A stretch of 46,045 nucleotides of DNA from the NCBI GenBank assembly GCA_025360495.1, contig JANYCC010000027.1:1-46045 (forward strand), written 5' to 3'. This document shows positions 9,361 through 17,548 of this stretch, in pieces. Under the pieces are notes generated by a model, which ran no database searches, was not told the DNA's origin, and saw only the letters and a list, made by a program, of their open reading frames with translations. The first letter of the stretch is position 1. Each line of letters opens with the position of its first letter. Position numbers and translations under genes: made by a program. Source of the stretch: Verrucomicrobiota bacterium. GTDB lineage: Bacteria > Verrucomicrobiota > Verrucomicrobiia > Limisphaerales > UBA9464.

Positions 9361-9654
9361 TCAGTCACCCAGAAGTTTTTTCAGGGCGTCGCGGGCGGAG
9401 TCGGCCCGCGGATCATCCTGCCGGCCCTTCCAATCGCGCCGCGCGAACTCGAACCACTCGCAGAAATTGGCGCTCTGTTTGTCCTCGACCGGTTCCGCCC
9501 TTCGCTCCCGGCATTGGTGCGCCGCGCTGCGGTCGTGGTGCATGCAATTGAGGCAGATGTGCAGATCCGCCCGGCATTGGGGACAACTTTCACTGCGGCC
9601 CGGTTGGAGGGCCGGAGTCCAAAACCAGCCGCACTGGTGGCAATGGCGTGTCAC
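9361..9654 (-). CDS. Small zinc-ribbon protein
   Basis: A 97-residue protein with two Cys pairs near the start (HCHQCG and SCPQC) followed by HICLNCMHHD and further Cys/His residues, consistent with one or two zinc-binding knuckles. The C-terminal half is charged and ends DALKKLLGD. The open frame continues upstream to 9720, but that extension is encoded by the AATGACC tandem repeat and reads as a repetitive GHWSLVIGHW, so I chose the GTG at 9654 (start of VTRHCHQCG). Function unknown; zinc binding is inferred from the motifs. Confidence 0.7.
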   Translation of the reverse strand: MTRHCHQCGWFWTPALQPGRSESCPQCRADLHICLNCMHHDRSAAHQCRERRAEPVEDKQSANFCEWFEFARRDWKGRQDDPRADSARDALKKLLGD

Positions 9655-9682
9655 GACCGCGACCTTATAGGGGTGGGTGGGG

Positions 9683-9717
9683 AATGACCAATGACCAATG
9701 ACCAATGACCAATGACC
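9683..9717. repeat. Five tandem copies of AATGACC
   Basis: Five perfect, contiguous copies of the heptamer AATGACC, just upstream of the zinc-ribbon gene start. Read on the minus strand it is GGTCATT repeated. The array is in frame with an N-terminal extension of that gene, so a change in copy number could alter the reading frame if an upstream start were used. Confidence 0.95.
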
Positions 9718-9755
9718 CACCTCGAACGACGGTGCAATGGGTCGCCAGAAAGAAG

Positions 9756-9785
9756 AAGGGCCGGACCTCTGCAGGCCCGGCCCTT
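9756..9785 (-). terminator. Possible intrinsic terminator hairpin
   Basis: AAGGGCCGG at 9756-9764 pairs perfectly with CCGGCCCTT at 9777-9785, and an inner CCT/AGG pairing extends the stem past one mismatch. Read on the minus strand it is followed by CTTCTTTC, a moderate pyrimidine tract. It could end transcription from pgl or from the structured RNA candidate next to it. The T-tract is weak. Confidence 0.4.
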
Positions 9786-9890
9786 GGTGATGAGATCTAC
9801 AACGCCTTCACCCAGACGCTCAGATCGGCAGTGAGGCCAACTGGAAACCCGGTGCCCGCACCTCACCGCCAAGCAAGATCTCTCTGCCAA
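9756..9890 (-). ncRNA. Candidate structured RNA
   Basis: Nested complementary segments suggest one long hairpin. TTGG (9784-9787) pairs with CCAA (9887-9890), GAGATCT (9792-9798) with AGATCTC (9876-9882), and GGCAGTGAGG (9827-9836) with CCTCACCGCC (9861-9870, one G-U pair in the minus-strand RNA). The terminator-like hairpin closes the minus-strand 3' end. I could not match it to SRP RNA, tmRNA, RNase P or tRNA. It may instead be the 3' UTR of pgl. Confidence 0.3.
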
Positions 9891-9982
9891 CCCTTAGCGG
9901 ACACCTATCCAACCAACACTATCTAAGACCGACTCACCAACATTCTGTTCAACGGCATTTTGACCAAGGGGCCAGAGGGTCG

Positions 9983-10699
9983 TCACGTTGCCTGGACATC
10001 GGTAAACACAAGGGTTTTCGCCCGTTCCGAGAGCACCCGGCCCAACGGAGTCCGGGTTCCCGCCAGAGATTCTTTCAGCGCCGTCCCTTTGTCGGAGCCC
10101 GAAACCAACACCCAGACCTCCCGTGCCGCACGGATCGCCCCAAATGTCAGCGAAACCCGGCGCGGCGGCGGTTTGGGACCGGTAACCGCCACATACGTCG
10201 AGGCGCTCTCCGTGATCTCCGCCCCGAGACCCGGGAAAAGCGACGCGACATGCCCATCTTCCCCCATGCCAAGGAACACCAGATCCAGCATCGGCTCCCG
10301 ATCGGGTCCGGTCGCAGTTGCATTCCGCAACTCCACCGCGGCTTCCCGAGCGGCGATCACCGGGTCCACTTCCCCGCGGATCCGGTGGCATCGCGTCGTC
10401 GACACTCCGGCCGGGACAAAAAGGCACTCGTGGGCGAGTTTATAATTGCTGTCCGAATCGTCCGGCGGCACGCACCGCTCGTCGCCCCAGAAGAACTCCA
10501 CCCCGGTGAGGGATAATTTGCGCCGCACGGCCTCCGTGGCGGTTGAGATCAGGAAGCCCTTGGTGATGCGTCCCCCCGCCAGGGCGGCCCGGTGCGGTTC
10601 ACCAGACCGGGCTGCCTGGGCGATCCGATCCAGCCAGCGGGTCGCGACTCCGACGGCCAGGGCGTTGTCGTTCGGAAATGGGATCAGTTCGTAGGCCAT
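9983..10699 (-). CDS. pgl: 6-phosphogluconolactonase
   Basis: A 238-residue cytosolic enzyme of the oxidative pentose phosphate pathway (NagB-like fold) that hydrolyses 6-phosphogluconolactone. Family motifs seen are FFWGDERCVPPDDSDSNY and LVFLGMGEDGHVASLFPG; the usual SGGxTP substrate loop appears as LAGGRITKG. The longest frame starts at 10762, but the ATG at 10699 (MAYELIPFPNDNA) fits the family start. No other pentose-phosphate gene is nearby, so it appears to be transcribed alone or with the upstream lipocalin-like gene 78 bases away. Confidence 0.9.
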   Translation of the reverse strand: MAYELIPFPNDNALAVGVATRWLDRIAQAARSGEPHRAALAGGRITKGFLISTATEAVRRKLSLTGVEFFWGDERCVPPDDSDSNYKLAHECLFVPAGVSTTRCHRIRGEVDPVIAAREAAVELRNATATGPDREPMLDLVFLGMGEDGHVASLFPGLGAEITESASTYVAVTGPKPPPRRVSLTFGAIRAAREVWVLVSGSDKGTALKESLAGTRTPLGRVLSERAKTLVFTDVQAT

Positions 10700-10777
10700 T
10701 GCTCGCGGCAGCCTATCCCCGATCGGCAAAGGTGGGAATCTTCGGATCTCCTGCGGTAACATCCGGGCGACGCTCGC

Positions 10778-11932
10778 TCACCGGAAACGGTCGGCCAGTC
10801 GGCCGACATAGCCGGTCAATTCCAGATAGGCTTGCCCCACCTTGCGCCCCGACCCATCCCGGACCCGGCACGCCCCCTCCCAATACGCCACCCCGCCAAG
10901 GGGGTCGGTCAATTCCTGGTCGTCCGCCAACGGTTCCAAAAACAGCTCGGCCCCGGCTCCACCGTCCGGGTCCGGCGCGAACAACCGGACCCGGTTCGGA
11001 TATTTCCCGCCGGACGCCTTGCTGGTCCAGGTCCCGGCGGTCTCCCAGCGGAATCGATCCGGCCCGAAATGGCGCACCGACCCGTCCCGTCCCACCCAGG
11101 CCAGCGTGGAGAACGCATCGGTGGATCCGTCCTGACGGCGCATGCGATACGCCATCAGGTCGCGGCCGTCATCAAGCTGGATGCAGGCCCAATCCCATCC
11201 GACCTGACCCGGATCCAACTGGCTGCTGCTGATCTCGTGATCCATCCAGGCCAGGCCCGTGACGGGCAAACGTTCGGTGCCGAGGGTCACGGTGCCGCTG
11301 GCGTTCAGACGCGGAAACGTGAGGTAATGGCTGGCGGCGGCGGGGTCGGCACCCTTGCGCGAAACGGAGTTGGTACCGAACACGACCAAGGGTTTCACCG
11401 GTTTCAGGGCAAGTTGGAACGTAACCTCCGCCTGCACGCCGCCCGCGAGTTCCATCCGATCGTCCGATCCATTGGCGAATCGGAGGGACCAGTTGCCGTT
11501 CCACACCCGCAAGGTGTCCGGTGAAGAACCGGCGTCCCAACCCGCCCGGTTCAATCGTGCCTGGTGGAGGAACCGACCGGACTTCACGTCCAGCAAGGCG
11601 ACATGCGCGAGGTACAGGGGTGCGTGCGCGAAAACGTTCGTGGGAGGCGACGGATTGGGCACCGGACCGGCGCTCCGGAAAAAGGTTGCCTGGAAACCGA
11701 ACGGTCGCCCGTGTTCCGACTCCAGATGGCCTGTGACATACCACCATTCGACCTTGAACCCGGGATGACTGCCGTGGTCCTTGGGAAAATGGAAGACACG
11801 GCCGGGTTGCGGAAGCGCGAATCCCTCGGCGGTGGTGGACGGCGGGGCGGCGGTAACGTGTGTGAGGTTGGCGAGGGCGAAGAGGAGGGCGGCGAGGGCG
11901 CTACAAGACTGGATTCTCTTCGGCAGGTTCAC
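10778..11932 (-). CDS. Secreted lipocalin-like (CrtC/AttH-type) protein
   Basis: A 384-residue exported protein. A signal peptide is visible after the GTG at 11932 (LPKRIQSCSALAALLFALAN, then HVTAAPPS). The mature part has the AttH/CrtC hallmarks: FPKDHGSHPGFKVEWWYVTG near the start, FGFQATFFR, then GLAWMDHEISSSQL and GWDWACIQLDDGRDLMAYR further on. This family includes carotenoid 1,2-hydratases and exported proteins of unknown role. No carotenoid genes are present, so I do not call it CrtC. An alternative TTG start at 11971 would add 13 basic residues. Confidence 0.8.
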   Translation of the reverse strand: MNLPKRIQSCSALAALLFALANLTHVTAAPPSTTAEGFALPQPGRVFHFPKDHGSHPGFKVEWWYVTGHLESEHGRPFGFQATFFRSAGPVPNPSPPTNVFAHAPLYLAHVALLDVKSGRFLHQARLNRAGWDAGSSPDTLRVWNGNWSLRFANGSDDRMELAGGVQAEVTFQLALKPVKPLVVFGTNSVSRKGADPAAASHYLTFPRLNASGTVTLGTERLPVTGLAWMDHEISSSQLDPGQVGWDWACIQLDDGRDLMAYRMRRQDGSTDAFSTLAWVGRDGSVRHFGPDRFRWETAGTWTSKASGGKYPNRVRLFAPDPDGGAGAELFLEPLADDQELTDPLGGVAYWEGACRVRDGSGRKVGQAYLELTGYVGRLADRFR

Positions 11933-12050
11933 GGCGCGGCCAATATGCGGGGTCGGGCGACGAAACCGCAAACCCCCGATGCGACCATTGACTCAGGCCG
12001 GGGGCATTCCGTGCAACACCAACCCTATGGGAAGCGCGGCGGGGTGAAGG

Positions 12051-12248
12051 ATGAGTGTGGAGGGAAAGCTGCGACCGGCGATGAACGGGGAACCGGTGAT
12101 TGACCTGCGCAGGAAGCGGGAGATTGAGACTGATGATGCTTGGTATTTGAAGGTGCACCGGGGAGCGATGACAATTGACTGGTATCGAGAGATGCCGCGC
12201 ACCTTGGAGTTTTGTGACCGGGACGACCCAGACAAGATTGAGGTTTGA
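12051..12248 (+). CDS. Possible small hypothetical protein
   Basis: A 65-residue frame with GAAGG five bases before the ATG. The product is highly charged with three tyrosine/tryptophan clusters (DDAWYLKVH, IDWYREMPR) and lacks the Arg/Pro bias of antisense noise. The base composition is less GC-rich than the neighbours. An internal ATG at 12081 (MNGEPVIDL) is also possible. I recognise no family, and it could be a remnant. Confidence 0.4.
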   Translation: MSVEGKLRPAMNGEPVIDLRRKREIETDDAWYLKVHRGAMTIDWYREMPRTLEFCDRDDPDKIEV

Positions 12249-12470
12249 TTATGGGACAGCTAACCGGACGCCACAGCGAACACCGGGTACACGTTCTGCT
12301 TTGATTCTAATGCCAGCGGCCCGACGTCCCGGAACCGGCCGTTGGCGGCCATGAGCGCGACCGGGCGTCATCGTGTGTGCGAGAGTCCGGCCGGCTAAAC
12401 CCCGGGACTCCGAACCTCGCGTCAGATCATATTGGACGTGCTTGGCAGTAACACGATCCCATCCGCACCT

Positions 12471-13271
12471 ATGAATACTCGGGAACTGACCGGCCGGACC
12501 GCTCTCGTGACCGGTGTCACCCGACGCGCCGGGATCGGGGCGGCGATTGCGCGGGAATTGGGACGGGCCGGCGCAAGACTCTTCGTGACGTTCTTCCGCC
12601 CGTACGACCGCCAGCAAGCCTGGGGGGTTGAACCGAACGAACCGGAATTGCTGCTCAGCGAACTTCGCTCCATCGCCGATGCGGTTGCGGGCATCGAGAT
12701 GGATCTCAGTCAACCTGCAGCACCAGCGGAGTTGTACCGTCAGGCACTGGAGCGATTCGGTGGCATCGACATCCTCGTCAACAATGCCGCGCACTGGGAA
12801 GAGGGAGGGATAGGCGAGGTTCATGCCGAACAGTTGGACCGTCACTATGCCGTGAACGTCCGCGCCCCGGTCCTGCTGTGCGCCGAGTTCGCCAGACAGA
12901 AGGGGCGGGACAGGCCGGGCCGGATCATCAACATCACATCGGGACAGAATCTCAATCCGATGCCGGGTCAGATCGCCTACGTGGTCACGAAGGCGGCGTT
13001 GGATGCGCTGACGCTCACGCTCAGCTCCGAACTGGCCGGGTGCGGCATCACTGTCAATGCCGTGGATCCCGGCGCCACAGATACCGGATGGATTTCCGAC
13101 GAGTTGAGGTCGAAGCTCCTGAAAGACTCGCCGAATGGGATATCATCCCCCGAAGCGATTGCGTGTTTGGTGCGACGGCTTGCAGGCGACGATGCGGCAT
13201 CGATCACGGGGCAGGTCATCCGGGCGCAGGGGGCTGGAGTGGGTGGCCTGTTCACGAAAGGTGCCGGCTGA
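12471..13271 (+). CDS. SDR-family NAD(P)-dependent oxidoreductase
   Basis: A 266-residue short-chain dehydrogenase, closest in appearance to 3-oxoacyl-ACP reductases. It has the Rossmann glycine motif TGVTRRAGIGAAIA near residue 15, the NNAA motif (ILVNNAAHW), the catalytic serine region IINITSGQN, the Tyr-x-x-x-Lys pair in AYVVTKAAL, and the cofactor-side VDPGATDTGW. The start is the ATG at 12471 (MNTRELTGRTALVTG); the frame begins earlier, but those residues do not fit. It is monocistronic and convergent with the permease gene. The substrate cannot be deduced. Confidence 0.85.
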   Translation: MNTRELTGRTALVTGVTRRAGIGAAIARELGRAGARLFVTFFRPYDRQQAWGVEPNEPELLLSELRSIADAVAGIEMDLSQPAAPAELYRQALERFGGIDILVNNAAHWEEGGIGEVHAEQLDRHYAVNVRAPVLLCAEFARQKGRDRPGRIINITSGQNLNPMPGQIAYVVTKAALDALTLTLSSELAGCGITVNAVDPGATDTGWISDELRSKLLKDSPNGISSPEAIACLVRRLAGDDAASITGQVIRAQGAGVGGLFTKGAG

Positions 13272-13296
13272 AGAATCTGCTACCGGTGGCGGGTTT

Positions 13297-13325
13297 ATGA
13301 TTCTTCCCAATGCTGGCGGAATCAT
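13297..13325. terminator. Possible convergent terminator
   Basis: ATGATTC (13297-13303) and GAATCAT (13319-13325) form a 7-base inverted repeat with a 15-base loop between the convergent SDR and permease genes, overlapping the permease stop. There is no T-tract, so the call is weak. Confidence 0.25.
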
Positions 13326-15958
13326 TCCTCGCGGTCGGCGGGGAGGGCCGCGCCCCAACGACCCACGGCATAAGCCACTCCGGCACCCGTCGCCAGGACC
13401 AGCGCCGCCAGCAACGCGAGCCTCCCCGCCGGAAGGGAATACTGAAGGGTCCAGCCGAAGGTCTGGCGGTTGATCACATGGATCAGCAACCACCCGAGCG
13501 CCACGCTGACCACGAGTCCGCCGCCGACACCCGCCGCTGCCAGGACCGCGCCCTCGGCCGCCGCGGCCCGGGCGATCTCACCGTGTGCCATGCCGAGTGC
13601 GCGCAGGGTGGTGAGATCATTGCGTCGTTCCAACAAGACGCTCACGAGGGTCAATCCGAGTCCGGCCACGGACACCGCCACCCCGATCAGTTCCAAGGCA
13701 TAAGTGATGGCGAAAGTCTGCCGGAAGATGCGGAGGATTTCGCGGCGCAGATGGGCATTCGTCAACACGCGCAGGCCGGGATTGGATGCCTGCAGTTCGG
13801 AGCGGACGGTTTCATCCACCAGGCCCGGTTTCAAAAACAGGATCACGCTGCTGCCCAACTCATCGCCGAACCAGGCCGCGAAATGCCGCCGCTCCACCAC
13901 GATCGAGCCGCGTTCATTGCCATAATCGGAGAACACGCCGTCGATCTTCAGGCGCTGTGCGCCGGAGGGCGTCGGCACCGTGAGCGTGTCCCCGATGTTC
14001 ACCTGAAACCGTTCGGTGAAGGCTTCGCTGACGAAGGCGATTCCGTGGTTGCGGGCCGGATCGAACGCGGCTTCTCCACGGGGTCGGTCCCGCCAGGCCA
14101 GTGAATCGTGCCTTTGGGCGAAACCGAGCTCCGCGCCCACCAGGATCGTGGGCTTTCCGGAGACCACCACGTCCGCAACTTGTACAACGTTCCAATCAGC
14201 GACCGCCGGATGCTTTGACAGCGCACGCCACACCGTCGGATCAATCCGGTTTTGAGTGGAGGCACTCTGCGCGCCGTCGCTCGATATGAAAAGGTCCGCC
14301 TGGAACGTGCGACCGATCCAACCGCGCAGGGTGTGGTCGAAACTGGCGACGAGGATTGCCATCCCGGCCGTCATGGCGACCGCGCAGAGAAGTCCGGCGG
14401 CGGCGAGACGGTGGCGTCCGGACGGTTGACGCAGGGTGGCGACGGCGATCCGCCACGTGGGGCTACGGCGACCCAGCGGTTCGAAAAGTCGCGCGAACCC
14501 GGCCAGTGAACTTCCGGTCAGCACGCCGCCACCGAGAATCCAGAAGAATCCTGAGAAATAGCCGGCGATGGGCAGTCGCAGGCCGTCCGTGAATCGTAAT
14601 GGCGGTGGGAATATCAACAGGGTCCCCAAGGCGACCAACACCGCGCCGAACCAGGGGCGGGTCCATAAGGTGCGATGGACGGACGGCGGATTATGTCGGC
14701 TTAGAATCTGGGCCGGCGGGGTCCGGGCCGCGGCGCGTGCCGGCATCCAACCGGCGACCAATGCGGTCACGATGGAGAGGGTCAGGGCGCCGACGAATTC
14801 CGCGGTTGAAAGATCCGCCGATTGCGCGCTCGTGGCATAATATAAGACATTCACCGTGCGTCCCACGATGCGCACCGAAAGTTGTGCGCCGGCCCAACCC
14901 AGCAATGTGCCAACGAACCCGCCGACCAATCCGAGCACCGCCGCTTCCAGCCACCATGCCCGGCGGATGCGGTATTCCTCGACTCCCAGCGAGCGCAGGA
15001 TGCCGATCTCCTGCCGGCGCCTCACGACCGCGCCATCGAGCGCCTGGAAGACCAGATAAAGCCCGACCAGCAGCGCGATCAGCGAGAGGATGGTCAGGTT
15101 CAACCGGAACGCCCGGGTCATCATCGCGCCGGCTTCCCGACGATCGCTCGGCGACCCGATGAGCCACTGGTCCCCGCCGGTTTGTTGCAGGATCCGTCGC
15201 ACTTCCTCGCGTCGCGCGGTGCGGTCGGGACCCGGTTCCAGCCGCACCTCCACGCGATCGATGTGCCCGGCCCGGCCCGTCAACGCCTGCAATGCCGGCA
15301 GGTCCATCACCAACAGGTTTTCGGGGGGTGCGGGATTCCCGGCGGAGGACGGGATGATGCCTGCCACGTGCAATCGGACGACCCGCTCGTTGATGACGAG
15401 TTCGAGTTCGCCGCCGGGTCGGAGGGTTTCGCGTCGGGCCAAAGAATCGGCGATGAAGACGGCGAGGGGATCGGTGAAGACATCCCAGAACGAGCCCGTG
15501 TCGCGGGCCTTCTGGCCGGCTGGAGGGCTGAACCATGCGTGATCGGCCTGATGTCGGACCGCCGCGTTCTGCACGCCGACGAGATCAATTCCGAGCAAAT
15601 GGAAAGTCGGTCGGGTGCCGATGCCTTCGTCGATGGGAGGACGGGGTTTGGCGGCGGTGTTTTCGAGGACGGGGAACAGTTCGACGGGACGCGAACCGAG
15701 TGCGGCGCGCATCGTGGCGGGTGCGGAGTCGGGCAGCAATCCGGCGGGTGCGGAGACGATCCAGTCGCTTTCCTCGGTGATGAGTTCGGCGAAGTTTTGG
15801 AACGAGGCGACAGCGGCCCGATTGGCGAGCCGGATGGAGAGATAGACCGCGATGCCGAGGGCGAGGATGAGCACCAACAACGCGGATTGCCTCGGGGCGG
15901 CGCACCAATGACGCACGGTGAAACGTCGCCAGAGCAGGACCGTGATCCCCGTGTTCAT
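13322..15958 (-). CDS. FtsX-like ABC transporter permease
   Basis: An 878-residue permease with an N-terminal membrane anchor (ALLVLILALGIAVYLSIRLA), a large periplasmic region, a block of helices near 290-480 (LNLTILSLIALLVGLYLVFQ onward), a second periplasmic region and C-terminal helices around 750-870. This is the duplicated FtsX arrangement of LolC/E-like or MacB-like exporters. The conserved LGVEEYRIRR and LGMAHGEIARA segments follow the helices as expected. Its ATG overlaps the stop of the ATPase gene (ATGA), so the two form one transporter. The substrate is unknown; lipoprotein or peptide export is the family expectation. Confidence 0.85.
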   Translation of the reverse strand: MNTGITVLLWRRFTVRHWCAAPRQSALLVLILALGIAVYLSIRLANRAAVASFQNFAELITEESDWIVSAPAGLLPDSAPATMRAALGSRPVELFPVLENTAAKPRPPIDEGIGTRPTFHLLGIDLVGVQNAAVRHQADHAWFSPPAGQKARDTGSFWDVFTDPLAVFIADSLARRETLRPGGELELVINERVVRLHVAGIIPSSAGNPAPPENLLVMDLPALQALTGRAGHIDRVEVRLEPGPDRTARREEVRRILQQTGGDQWLIGSPSDRREAGAMMTRAFRLNLTILSLIALLVGLYLVFQALDGAVVRRRQEIGILRSLGVEEYRIRRAWWLEAAVLGLVGGFVGTLLGWAGAQLSVRIVGRTVNVLYYATSAQSADLSTAEFVGALTLSIVTALVAGWMPARAAARTPPAQILSRHNPPSVHRTLWTRPWFGAVLVALGTLLIFPPPLRFTDGLRLPIAGYFSGFFWILGGGVLTGSSLAGFARLFEPLGRRSPTWRIAVATLRQPSGRHRLAAAGLLCAVAMTAGMAILVASFDHTLRGWIGRTFQADLFISSDGAQSASTQNRIDPTVWRALSKHPAVADWNVVQVADVVVSGKPTILVGAELGFAQRHDSLAWRDRPRGEAAFDPARNHGIAFVSEAFTERFQVNIGDTLTVPTPSGAQRLKIDGVFSDYGNERGSIVVERRHFAAWFGDELGSSVILFLKPGLVDETVRSELQASNPGLRVLTNAHLRREILRIFRQTFAITYALELIGVAVSVAGLGLTLVSVLLERRNDLTTLRALGMAHGEIARAAAAEGAVLAAAGVGGGLVVSVALGWLLIHVINRQTFGWTLQYSLPAGRLALLAALVLATGAGVAYAVGRWGAALPADREE

Positions 15959-16665
15959 GGGGGACCGGTCCCTTGCCTTTCCTCACGCACCACGGCGCCG
16001 TCGCGGAGGTGGATCACGCGATGGCAGATGCGGGTGGCCTCGGGACTGTGCGTGACCAGGACCAGCGCGGTCCCGGTCTCGTCGCTGAGTTCGCGGAGCA
16101 GGGCGAGAATGTTGGCACCATTGGCGGAATCGAGGTTTCCAGTCGGTTCATCCGCCAGCAGGAGATCGGGTCGATGAACCAACGCGCGGGCGATCGCGAC
16201 CCGCTGCATCTCACCACCGGAAAGTTGTGCCGGAATCGCGTGGGCCCGATGCGCCACGCCGACCCGATCGAGCAGCCATCGGACCCGTTCCGCACGGACG
16301 CCCGGCGGTTGGCGGAGCAACTGGAGTGGGAACTCGACATTCTCCGCCGCGGTGAGCGTGGGCAACAGATGGAAGAACTGGAACACCGTGCCCACCCGAC
16401 GGCGTCGGACCTGGGCCAACTGGTCGCCGGACAATGATTCGATCGGGTCGCCGTGGATTTCGATCCGGCCGGAGTCGGGTCGATCGACGCCGCCGAGGCA
16501 ATTGAGGAGGGTGGTTTTTCCACTACCGGACGGGCCGACGAGGGCGAGTCGTTCACCCGCGTGCAATTCAAAGGAAACCCCGCAGAGGACGGACCGGCCG
16601 GCGTACGCCTTGGTGACTTCGTGGGCGGCTAGAACGACGGGTTGCTGGTCAGGGGCGGCGGGCAT
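15955..16665 (-). CDS. LolD-like ABC transporter ATP-binding protein
   Basis: A 236-residue ATPase with Walker A GPSGSGKTTLLN, Q-loop VGTVFQFFHLLPTLTA, signature LSGGEMQRVAIARAL, Walker B LLLADEPTGNLD and the switch His in VLVTHSPEA. It belongs to the LolD/MacB/FtsE group and energises the FtsX permease directly downstream, with a four-base overlap. The ATG at 16665 is used; the frame extends to 16758 but would then run into the RF3-like gene, which ends at 16683, only 17 bases away. That spacing suggests co-transcription with the release-factor-like genes upstream. Confidence 0.9.
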   Translation of the reverse strand: MPAAPDQQPVVLAAHEVTKAYAGRSVLCGVSFELHAGERLALVGPSGSGKTTLLNCLGGVDRPDSGRIEIHGDPIESLSGDQLAQVRRRRVGTVFQFFHLLPTLTAAENVEFPLQLLRQPPGVRAERVRWLLDRVGVAHRAHAIPAQLSGGEMQRVAIARALVHRPDLLLADEPTGNLDSANGANILALLRELSDETGTALVLVTHSPEATRICHRVIHLRDGAVVREERQGTGPP

Positions 16666-16682
16666 GCACGGGGCGCCTGGGT

Positions 16683-17459
16683 TCAATGCCGTTTCGGAGG
16701 GGCGAGCGGGGTCAGTTTCAGGCCGGGGTTGTTCTGGGAGAAATAACCCATCGACCACTCGGTCGGGAACAGGGCGACGGCGTGCTGGTCGATGTCGAAG
16801 GCGAAGCGCGCGCCGGTCGGCAGGGAGAGCGTGTCCAAGGTCTCGGGTTCGGTGCCTTCGGGCAGCCAGCGCACCAGGGTGAACGGAGCCGCCTCGCGTC
16901 GGGTCTCTGCGCCGTACTCGGTTTCCAGCCGGTATTGGAGCACCTCGAATTGGAGGGGGCCCACCGCGGCCAACAACGGCACGCGACTGGCGGTGTCCTT
17001 CAGATGAAAAGCCTGCGCCACGCCTTCCAATAACAACTGGTCGAGGCCCTGGCGGAATTGTTTGAACTTCGCCGTGTTCGGGTTGTGGAAATACTCGAAG
17101 ACCTCGGGAGTGAACCGGGGGATTTCGTCATACCGGATCGACGGGTCGGTCGTCAGTGTGTCGCCGATGCCGAAGCCGTCGTGGCCCACCAATCCGATGA
17201 TGTCGCCGGGGTAGGCCTCATCGACGGTTTCGCGTTCGTTGCCGAAGAGCTTGTGGGAAGAACTCAGGCGTACTTTCCGGCCCGACTGGACGTGCAGGAC
17301 CGTCATGTCGCGCTCGAACTTCCCGCTCACCACGCGTACGAACGCGATCCGGTCGCGATGGCGCGGATCCATGTTCGCCTGGATCTTGAAGATGAACCCG
17401 CTGAACTGCGGATGCTCCGGCTCGATGAAGCGGCCGGATGTCGGTGATTCGCTGGACAT
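16683..17459 (-). CDS. Release factor 3 C-terminal domains without the GTPase domain
   Basis: A 258-residue protein matching the part of RF3 (PrfC) that follows its G domain. The RF3 domain II signature FSGFIFKIQANMDPRHRDR is at 19-37, followed by RVVSGKFERDM and VDEAYPGDIIGLVGH. Domain III (about 112-258) contains a LLLEGVAQAF segment and VGPLQFEVLQYRLETEYG. Full RF3 is about 525 residues; none of the GTPase motifs is present here or in the upstream DNA, which encodes the AAA+ protein. The ATG at 17459 starts exactly at the linker between G domain and domain II. An alternative GTG at 17552 overlaps the upstream stop (GTGA) but adds an Arg-rich stretch unlike protein. The frame is intact, so I treat it as a gene and not a fragment. 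Confidence 0.85.
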   Translation of the reverse strand: MSSESPTSGRFIEPEHPQFSGFIFKIQANMDPRHRDRIAFVRVVSGKFERDMTVLHVQSGRKVRLSSSHKLFGNERETVDEAYPGDIIGLVGHDGFGIGDTLTTDPSIRYDEIPRFTPEVFEYFHNPNTAKFKQFRQGLDQLLLEGVAQAFHLKDTASRVPLLAAVGPLQFEVLQYRLETEYGAETRREAAPFTLVRWLPEGTEPETLDTLSLPTGARFAFDIDQHAVALFPTEWSMGYFSQNNPGLKLTPLAPPKRH

Positions 17460-17548
17460 GGAACGGTGATGGGCCGCACGGCGGCCGGGACGAGGAAAAC
17501 GGAAGAACCGCCCGGGCGCGAGGGGGATTATGGCCTGGGCGCCGGTCC

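Larger units (their letters stand above)
9655..9982. other. Intergenic region with tandem repeat and hairpins
   Basis: A 328-base gap between the zinc-ribbon gene and pgl, both on the minus strand. It holds the 7-base repeat at 9683-9717, a strong hairpin at 9756-9785 and nested inverted repeats up to 9890, described separately. No protein-coding frame here is convincing. Confidence 0.6.

Noticed and set aside
8054-9670. Plus-strand ORF of 538 codons
   Set aside because: Covers the DUF4337, membrane-protein and zinc-ribbon genes in antisense; the product is His/Arg/Pro-rich with no domains.
9756-9890. Assignment of the structured region as 6S, SRP or tmRNA
   Set aside because: The characteristic conserved strings of these RNAs are missing; only a generic structured-RNA candidate is kept.
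10778-11932. Calling the lipocalin-like gene carotenoid hydratase (crtC)
   Set aside because: No carotenoid genes are nearby and the family includes many exported proteins of unknown role.
12249-12845. Minus-strand ORF of 198 codons
   Set aside because: Antisense to the SDR gene, with no motif or sensible start.
16683-17459. RF3-like gene as a frameshifted remainder of full prfC
   Set aside because: The upstream DNA codes for the AAA+ fusion in another frame and contains no G-domain motif, so no local frameshift restores a full RF3.
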